A DNA stretch of 64,000 nucleotides from Nitratireductor basaltis (GTDB taxonomy: Bacteria; Pseudomonadota; Alphaproteobacteria; Rhizobiales; Rhizobiaceae): positions 1,426,001-1,490,000 of the forward strand of contig NZ_JMQM01000001.1 in the NCBI RefSeq assembly GCF_000733725.1, in the 5' to 3' direction. Numbering within the stretch: position 1 is the first letter of the stretch; each line of letters begins with the position of its first letter. The notes under the pieces were generated by a model. That model was not told the DNA's origin. It made no database searches and worked only from the letters and a program-made list of their open reading frames with translations. A program made the translations under genes and the position numbers. This document shows positions 58,821 to 64,000 of the stretch, piece after piece.

Positions 58821-59990
58821 ATGGCGGGAGCCGGTTCTGGCAAGAACAGGTCGAAGCAAGGTACAGCGAAGGAACGTCGCCTTGGCGTGACGCTTCATCC
58901 CGCCGATCAGGAGGGGCTGAACCTTTACCGCGCGGCTGCATCGGAGCTGACCTATGCGCCGCCACAATCTCCGGAATGGACCGAAAGCTTTCTTGCAGGC
59001 GAGGACCGCGAAGGTGTGATCGCCATCTTTCGCGATGGCGGCGAACCTGTCTCTGCGGTTGCACTCGAGATCATTCGCGGTCATGGGGTTGCAACTGCGC
59101 GCTTTCCTGGCGGCAGCCATGCCAATGGCAATTTTGTGCCGTGTCACCGCGAACTTGGCGGCAATGGCGTGCTTCTGACCATGCTCGAGGCGGCGCTGAG
59201 CGAGCATTCCGTGCGCATCGACATGCTTTCGCTCGAACGCCAGCGGGAGACATTGTGCGGTGTGCGCAATCCGTTTCTGACACCTGATGCCACTGCCAGT
59301 GCCGATGTCGCGCTTGCGATCGATCTTACCGGCGGGATCGACCAGGTTCTGTCCGGCAGCACAGGCAAGCGCAAGCGCAAGAAGCATCGCTCACAGCGGC
59401 GCAAGCTTGAGGCAGCAGGCGGATATCGCCGTCTCACAGCCAAAAACGAACAGCAAGTAGAGCGTCTGCTTGCCGCGTTCTTCCAGATGAAGGCCGAGCG
59501 GTTTCGCAACCTTGGCATCCGCAACGTGTTTGAGGAGGCGCGGGTTCAGGAAGCATTCGTGCACCTCTTCAAGCAGGGACTTGGCAGCACACCCCCGGCT
59601 TTTCAGCTCGATGCACTGGAAGTCGATGGCAGGCTGCGCGCAGTGACTGGCTCGAGCCGGATCGACTCCAGCATCATCTGCGAGTTTTCCAGCTTCCTTG
59701 AAGATGAGCTGGTGCATGCCAGCCCGGGCGACTTTCTATTTCACGAGAACATCCTGACCGCCTGCGAGGAAGGGCTGGCCCTCTACGATTTCAGCGTCGG
59801 TGACGAGTTCTACAAGCGGCAGTGGTGCGATGTGGAACGACGCTATCGCGATCTCTTTATCGGCCTGACGGGCAAGGGCAAGGCGCTCGCGCGCAGCAAG
59901 CAGGTGTCAGCCGGGCTGAAACGCCGCTTGAAATCCAGCCCCGCAGCCATGCGCACATTCAAGAAACTTCGCAGCCTTGCAGGCAACTGA
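58821..59990 (+). CDS. GNAT-fold acyltransferase, CelD/BioF2-like (Acetyltransf_6)
   Basis: A 389-residue protein whose C-terminal half (about 180-350) has the Acetyltransf_6 pattern: RKRKKHRSQRRKLEAAGG, FFQMKAERFRNLGIRNVF, and the late SPGDFLFHENILTACEEGLALYDFSVGDEFYKRQW. Such proteins occur in exopolysaccharide and cellulose loci and are thought to acylate glycans or to be FemAB-like. Start is uncertain between TTG 58815, GTG 58818 and ATG 58821; the ATG is best spaced from GGGGG. Convergent with the GumC-like gene of the exopolysaccharide locus, seven bases apart. Confidence 0.82.
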   Translation: MAGAGSGKNRSKQGTAKERRLGVTLHPADQEGLNLYRAAASELTYAPPQSPEWTESFLAGEDREGVIAIFRDGGEPVSAVALEIIRGHGVATARFPGGSHANGNFVPCHRELGGNGVLLTMLEAALSEHSVRIDMLSLERQRETLCGVRNPFLTPDATASADVALAIDLTGGIDQVLSGSTGKRKRKKHRSQRRKLEAAGGYRRLTAKNEQQVERLLAAFFQMKAERFRNLGIRNVFEEARVQEAFVHLFKQGLGSTPPAFQLDALEVDGRLRAVTGSSRIDSSIICEFSSFLEDELVHASPGDFLFHENILTACEEGLALYDFSVGDEFYKRQWCDVERRYRDLFIGLTGKGKALARSKQVSAGLKRRLKSSPAAMRTFKKLRSLAGN

Positions 59991-59997
59991 CCGTGCT

Positions 59998-62139
59998 TCA
60001 AGCCACCGTGCGTCCAGGTGGCACCGTTTCCGGCTCATGGCCGACAGGTGAAACGAGAACCGGGCTGCCAAAGCCTTCTTCCTTCAAGGCCTCTGCCGTC
60101 TCTTCGATTGCTTCGTCTTCCGGATCGATCAGGCTGACGAATATCTGCGTGTTATCATCGGCAAGACGTTCGATGCCAGCGGCGTCGGTCACACCGCATT
60201 CGACCAGCACGATCTCATAGGCCGTCGTCAGCGAATTCATGATCAGGGGCAGGCGGTCGATGCCTGAAAGTGCGCGCGCAGGGTCAGCCGTCCCGATCGG
60301 GATGACGTGGCAGTCGGAGTATAGATCGGCGTGGATGATGTCGGCGAACTGCGCTTCCGCTGCCAGAATATTCGTGATGCCGGCATAGGAACTTGTTTCG
60401 AGCATGGGCCGCGAGGCAGCACCTGTTGATGTCAGGTCGAGCAACAGAACGCGCAGGCCGGTATCGGCGATCTCGCGTGCGACCAGAACCGCGGCGGCGG
60501 CAGCCTCGTCACCTTCCGGCGAAATGAAGAGCGCGCGCGTGACGCCGTTTGCGACAAGGCGGTCGGCAGCCTTCTCGATATCAAGCGCGGTCAGCCCGGC
60601 CGGTGTGGTCGGAACCTGTGCGGCCGGCTCCATGTCGAGTGGGCGCGGCGCAGGTGGCAGTTCTGGCGAGGCTGCAGCCGGTTTTGCCGTACCTGTCTTG
60701 GCAGACGCCGCTGACGGTGCTTCCGTCTCGCCATGCGCATAGGCTGGACGCATGGCGCGTCCGCTGAAGAGTTCGCGCAACAGAAGAACAATCGCACCAA
60801 CGAGCAGTGCCGCAACAAAGGCTGCGATGGTCAGCGGCAAAACCTTCGGGAAATAAGCTTCCTGCGGAACAATCGCGCGGGAGAAGATGCGCGCGTCGAC
60901 AGGCAGAAGATCGCGGTCGCGACGTGCGGAGGCTTCGCGGTAGCGGGTCAGATAGGATTCGAGCAGTTCGCGCTGGGCTGCAGCCTCGCGCTCCAAAGCG
61001 CGGAGTTCCACCTGCTCCTCATCCGCGCGCGCGCTCTCGGCCTTCAGGCGGTTCACTTCCGCCGTCAGATCTTCCTCGCGCTGGCGCGCTGTTTCAGCCC
61101 GCGTTTCAAGGCCGGTGATGATCTTGCGGATTTCGGAACCGATCTGGGCGTCGAGGTCGGAAAGCTGCGACTGCAGCGCACGAATGCGAGGGTGGTTGCC
61201 CAGGAGCGTGGTCGAAAGATCGGCAATCTGCGCCTGCAGATCGACCTGCCTTTCACGAAGGCGCTCGACCAGCCCGGACTCCAGCACATCTGGCAGCGTG
61301 TCGAGCGAACCACCACCATTTAGCGCGCGGCGCGCGGCCTGAGCATCGGCTTCGGCAGCGGCACGAGCAGCGCGCGCACGCGACAATTCGCTGGAGATTT
61401 CGGAAAGCTGCTGGGTGGCGAGCACAGTGTTGTTCTGTCCGATCAGGAGATCGGATTCGGCGCGATAGCGGGCGACACGTTCTTCGACCTCGCGGACGCG
61501 CTCGCGCAGATCGGCAATCTCCGGCTCAAGCCATTCGGTTGCATCCGCATTGGACTGCTGGCGCGCATCGCGCTGGTTTTCGAGATAGGCGTCGGCAATG
61601 GCATTGGGAATTGCCGCAGCCAGACGCGGATCTTCGGAAGAAAAGCTGATGACGATAACGCGGGCATTCTCGACACGGTAGATTTCGAGCTTCTCACGGA
61701 AGCTGGCAAGCACCGCCTCTTCCGGCGTGACTGCAATCGGATCGGCCTTCATTCCGATAATGGTGAGGAACTGCTCGACGAAGGACGGTTCGGATGTGTC
61801 GAACTCGTCGAGGCTTGCAAGGTCGAAGTCCCGGGCTACCTTTGTGAGGATGGGCGCGGAGGCCATGATCTCGGCCTGGCTCGCAATCGCTTCGGCATCA
61901 AGCGCTGCAGGGACAGCGGCTTCCTCGCCTTGAGGACGCGTAAAGACTGTCTCACGCTGTTCGATGAGGACACGGGTCTCGGCGCGGAATTTCGGCGTTG
62001 CAGCGGCTGCAAGCAGGAAGACAAGTGCAGCAGAGATGAGGGCAAAGAGCAACATGCCCAGCCAATGGCGACGCAGGCTGCCAAACAGCCGTCCCAGATC
62101 GACATCAACGTCGTTCGCTGCAGCACGATCGCTGTTCAT
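59998..62139 (-). CDS. GumC/Wzc-like polysaccharide copolymerase with degenerate kinase domain
   Basis: A 713-residue inner-membrane protein of exopolysaccharide chain-length control. N-terminal Wzz domain with transmembrane segment 1 (about 27-47), a long periplasmic coiled-coil region (about 160-400), then PQEAYFPKVLPLTIAAFVAAL (second transmembrane segment, about 425-448). The C-terminal part (about 510-700) has the layout of a BY-kinase but the Walker A is replaced by SPEGDEAAAAAV with no GK(S/T), the second motif reads LLLDLTSTGAAS, and no C-terminal Tyr cluster is present. It should therefore not bind ATP as a kinase does. Start at 62139 (MNSDRAAA), AGG seven bases upstream. Divergent from the export lipoprotein. 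Confidence 0.88.
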   Translation of the reverse strand: MNSDRAAANDVDVDLGRLFGSLRRHWLGMLLFALISAALVFLLAAAATPKFRAETRVLIEQRETVFTRPQGEEAAVPAALDAEAIASQAEIMASAPILTKVARDFDLASLDEFDTSEPSFVEQFLTIIGMKADPIAVTPEEAVLASFREKLEIYRVENARVIVISFSSEDPRLAAAIPNAIADAYLENQRDARQQSNADATEWLEPEIADLRERVREVEERVARYRAESDLLIGQNNTVLATQQLSEISSELSRARAARAAAEADAQAARRALNGGGSLDTLPDVLESGLVERLRERQVDLQAQIADLSTTLLGNHPRIRALQSQLSDLDAQIGSEIRKIITGLETRAETARQREEDLTAEVNRLKAESARADEEQVELRALEREAAAQRELLESYLTRYREASARRDRDLLPVDARIFSRAIVPQEAYFPKVLPLTIAAFVAALLVGAIVLLLRELFSGRAMRPAYAHGETEAPSAASAKTGTAKPAAASPELPPAPRPLDMEPAAQVPTTPAGLTALDIEKAADRLVANGVTRALFISPEGDEAAAAAVLVAREIADTGLRVLLLDLTSTGAASRPMLETSSYAGITNILAAEAQFADIIHADLYSDCHVIPIGTADPARALSGIDRLPLIMNSLTTAYEIVLVECGVTDAAGIERLADDNTQIFVSLIDPEDEAIEETAEALKEEGFGSPVLVSPVGHEPETVPPGRTVA

Positions 62140-62194
62140 TTTCTCACCTACTCCGCACAATGTGACGAAGATGGTAAAACAGCGTGGTAACCAT

Positions 62195-62206
62195 GGGGTT
62201 AACCCC
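62195..62206. promoter_or_regulatory. perfect 12-bp palindrome in the exopolysaccharide intergenic region
   Basis: GGGGTTAACCCC, a full palindrome 56 bases before the GumC-like start; a related GGTAACC lies ten bases away. Candidate regulator site of unknown identity. Confidence 0.4.
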
Positions 62207-62244
62207 CCTTCCCGCCTCGTTCCGTGTCCTTTCGGCTTTCATGC

Positions 62245-62259
62245 TTAACGCGCCATTAA
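62245..62259. promoter_or_regulatory. CtrA binding-site match (TTAA-N7-TTAA)
   Basis: TTAA (62245-62248), seven bases CGCGCCA, TTAA followed by CC (62256-62261): a full match to the CtrA consensus TTAA-N7-TTAAC. It lies 70-85 bases before the Wza-like gene start and about 106 bases before the divergent GumC-like gene, within promoter distance of both. Confidence 0.55.
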
Positions 62260-62328
62260 CCCTGATAGGCCAATAACTCTTCAGTCATTCCTGGGCAGGC
62301 TGCCCGAAAAGAGATCTTGCGTTTCGTT

Positions 62329-62892
62329 ATGAGATATCTGACCGCGCCTTTTTCGCTCCTGCTCGTGCTTGCATTGCTTGCCGGCTGCACTGGATACCGT
62401 CCGGCACCTCCGGCTTTCCATGAAGCGCTCTACCAGCCCTATCTGCTTGATGCCGGCGACAGGCTGCGCATCACGGTTTTCGATCAGGACAATCTGACCA
62501 ATACATATAGCGTCGATCAGGCTGGCTACATCTCGTTCCCGCTGGTGGGTTCCGTCCCCGCCCGTGGCAAGACGGCCAAGCAGGTCGAAGCACTCGTGGC
62601 GCAGCAGTTGCGTGGCGGATATCTGCGCGATCCCGATGTCACCGTCGAAATAGACCGCTATCGTCCGATTTTCGTCATGGGCGAGGTCGGCGGCCCCGGT
62701 CAGTATGACTATGTGCCCGGCATGACCGTGCAGAAGGCCATCGCTGCAGCCGGTGGATTCACCGCGCGTGCCAACCAGACAAATGTGGACGTGACGCGCG
62801 AGATCAACGGACAGGTCATGACCGGACGCGTGCTGACCTCCGATCCTCTTCTTCCCGGCGATACGGTCTATGTGCGCGAACGCTTCTTCTGA
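62329..62892 (+). CDS. polysaccharide export lipoprotein (Wza/ExoF-like, short)
   Basis: A 187-residue lipoprotein. Signal peptide with lipobox LLAGC (Cys about residue 20), then a Poly_export domain (YLLDAGDRLRITVFDQDNL, about 40-58) and one SLBB domain (PIFVMGEVGGPGQYDYVPGM, about 112-131). It ends early with VYVRERFF, without the C-terminal helix of Wza (about 380 residues), as is common for rhizobial ExoF/GumB-like proteins. ATG at 62329 has no strong ribosome site; TTG at 62317 is an alternative. Acts with the GumC-like protein in export across the outer membrane. Confidence 0.88.
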   Translation: MRYLTAPFSLLLVLALLAGCTGYRPAPPAFHEALYQPYLLDAGDRLRITVFDQDNLTNTYSVDQAGYISFPLVGSVPARGKTAKQVEALVAQQLRGGYLRDPDVTVEIDRYRPIFVMGEVGGPGQYDYVPGMTVQKAIAAAGGFTARANQTNVDVTREINGQVMTGRVLTSDPLLPGDTVYVRERFF

Positions 62893-62922
62893 TCGCTTCA
62901 CCCATTCGGGAGCCATCTGACC

Positions 62923-64000
62923 TTGCGGATCGTGCATTGCTTCCGCTCACCCGTCGGCGGCATATTTCGGCATGTGCGCGATCTGGCACAGGCGCAAAGT
63001 GCTGCTGGTCACGATGTCGGCATCATCTGCGACTCTTCAACCGGCGGTGCTTACGAAGATTCACTTATCGAGGAAGCGCGGCCCTTCTTCTCGCTTGGTG
63101 TTGAGCGTACGCCGATGCAACGCCATGTGGGTCCGGGAGATCTGATGTCCGCTGGCCGCACGCTGCGGCTGATTGCGAAGATGCAGCCGGACATCCTTCA
63201 TGGCCATGGCGCAAAAGGCGGCGTCTATGCCCGCCTGTTCGGCACGCTAAGAGGTTTGCAGGGCAAGCGACCGGCGCGCATCTACACGGCCCATGGCGGC
63301 AGTCTTCACTATGACGAGAAGACACCGACCGGACGCGTCTTCTTTGCACTCGAAGCGCTGATGAGCGGTTTCAGCGACCACATTCTCTTCGTCTCGGACT
63401 TCGAGCGGCGCACTTACCTCACCAAGGTCGGTGAGCCCAAATGCCCATCCACGCTCGTCTATAACGGCCTCCAACGGCAGGAGTTCGAGCAGGTTGAAAC
63501 CGCGCCGGATGCCGCCGACTTTCTCTATATCGGCATGATGCGGGACCTGAAGGGGCCGGATCTGTTTCTCGATGCTCTTGCCATGGCTTCGAACCGGCTG
63601 AACAAGCCCCTGCGCGCCGTGATGGTCGGCGATGGCGAAGACCTTCCCAAATACCGGGCGCAGGCGATCCAGCTTGGCCTCGACACCCTCGTTCAATTCA
63701 AGCCCGCCATGCCGGCCCGTGAAGCCTTCGCACTTGCTCGCTTCATCGTCGTTCCCTCACGGGCAGAAGCCATGCCCTATATCGTCCTCGAGGCGCTCGC
63801 GGCTGGCCGTCCCATGATCGCGACCAATGTCGGCGGCATACCGGAAGTCTTTCCGGCGGGCAGCCCTGCCCTTTGCCTTCCGGAGGCTCCCTCCATTGCC
63901 GAAGGCATGTTGCAGGGACTGCGAGACGAGCGTGCCTTCCAGGAGGCCATGCCGGGGCCTGGTGAACTCAAACGCCGCTTTGGCGCCGATGTGATGGCGC
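62923..64000 (+). CDS. glycosyltransferase family 4 (partial, cut by window end)
   Basis: At least 359 codons of a GT4-type (GT-B fold) glycosyltransferase. N-terminal HCFRSPVGGIFRHVRDLAQAQ (glycine-rich acceptor loop, about residues 5-25), ILHGHGAKGGVYARLFG, and in the C-terminal domain VVPSRAEAMPYIVLEALAAGRP (the E-x7-E nucleotide-sugar motif, about 275-296) and ATNVGGIPEVF are typical. A TTG start at 62923 with GGGAG ten bases upstream; no in-frame ATG nearby would keep the conserved start. Donor and acceptor are not deducible. Thirty bases after the export lipoprotein, so in the same operon. Confidence 0.9.
   Translation, partial: MRIVHCFRSPVGGIFRHVRDLAQAQSAAGHDVGIICDSSTGGAYEDSLIEEARPFFSLGVERTPMQRHVGPGDLMSAGRTLRLIAKMQPDILHGHGAKGGVYARLFGTLRGLQGKRPARIYTAHGGSLHYDEKTPTGRVFFALEALMSGFSDHILFVSDFERRTYLTKVGEPKCPSTLVYNGLQRQEFEQVETAPDAADFLYIGMMRDLKGPDLFLDALAMASNRLNKPLRAVMVGDGEDLPKYRAQAIQLGLDTLVQFKPAMPAREAFALARFIVVPSRAEAMPYIVLEALAAGRPMIATNVGGIPEVFPAGSPALCLPEAPSIAEGMLQGLRDERAFQEAMPGPGELKRRFGADVMA

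Overview
The window reads as a piece of an alphaproteobacterial chromosome from the order Hyphomicrobiales (Rhizobiales), most like the Phyllobacteriaceae (Mesorhizobium/Nitratireductor-type). The grounds are a nuoA-N cluster that runs on into birA, RNase J, methylmalonyl-CoA epimerase, a DUF1467 gene, proS (short, editing-less form) and lolC-lolD; a chvE-gguA-gguB sugar transporter with a divergent GbpR-like regulator; a NuoE with a long C-terminal extension; and alphaproteobacterial regulatory motifs (GTTC-N7-GTTC SOS box, TTAA-N7-TTAA CtrA box). Genus is an inference only.

Layout. 1-1366: the end of an integrated element, with a small gene and a tyrosine integrase lying against the 3' end of tRNA-Leu(GAG). 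1691-3081: lipB, then a 28-codon membrane-peptide gene with a consensus promoter that carries an SOS box between its -35 and -10. 3082-6386: proS-lolC-lolD, with an unexplained plus-strand promoter-to-terminator unit (candidate sRNA) behind it at 6574-6764. 6889-25917: one long minus-strand block, nuoA to nuoN plus birA, rnj, epimerase and DUF1467. It is interrupted between nuoC and nuoD by a 0.48-kb cassette with terminal inverted repeats carrying a four-helix-bundle (23S-IVP family) gene. 26205-29424: a YcaQ-type winged-helix protein, a secreted acidic low-complexity protein, ExoD, tRNA-Asp and tRNA-Val. 29568-36409: an arabinose/galactose uptake and oxidation operon (chvE, gguA, gguB, dehydrogenase, DHDPS-family enzyme) with a divergent LysR regulator. 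36438-42509: a peroxiredoxin-like gene and a ugpBAEC glycerol-3-phosphate transporter with a Pho-box-like array in front and an endonuclease/exonuclease/phosphatase-family gene fused into the operon. 42609-48050: HU, lon, clpX, clpP. 48265-52802: an MDR oxidoreductase, O-acetylhomoserine sulfhydrylase, a CoA-binding protein, an atypical enoyl-CoA hydratase and a PaaI thioesterase. 53023-57286: rplM-rpsI, an acyltransferase, agmatinase and argC. 57291-58758: ctaA and a DUF2842 gene. 58821-64000: an exopolysaccharide locus (CelD-like acyltransferase, GumC/Wzc-like protein with a degenerate kinase domain, Wza-like lipoprotein, GT4 glycosyltransferase cut by the window end).

How it fits together: the core is respiration (complex I, heme A), protein quality control (Lon, ClpXP), translation (L13, S9, ProRS, tRNAs) and lipoprotein export. 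Around it sit scavenging operons for pentoses/hexoses and glycerol phosphate. The most interesting points are the SOS-boxed micro-protein (SidA-like in size, topology and control), the IVP cassette inside the complex I operon, the candidate sRNA, the Ugp-associated EEP enzyme, and a CtrA-boxed exopolysaccharide promoter region next to a pseudo-kinase chain-length regulator.
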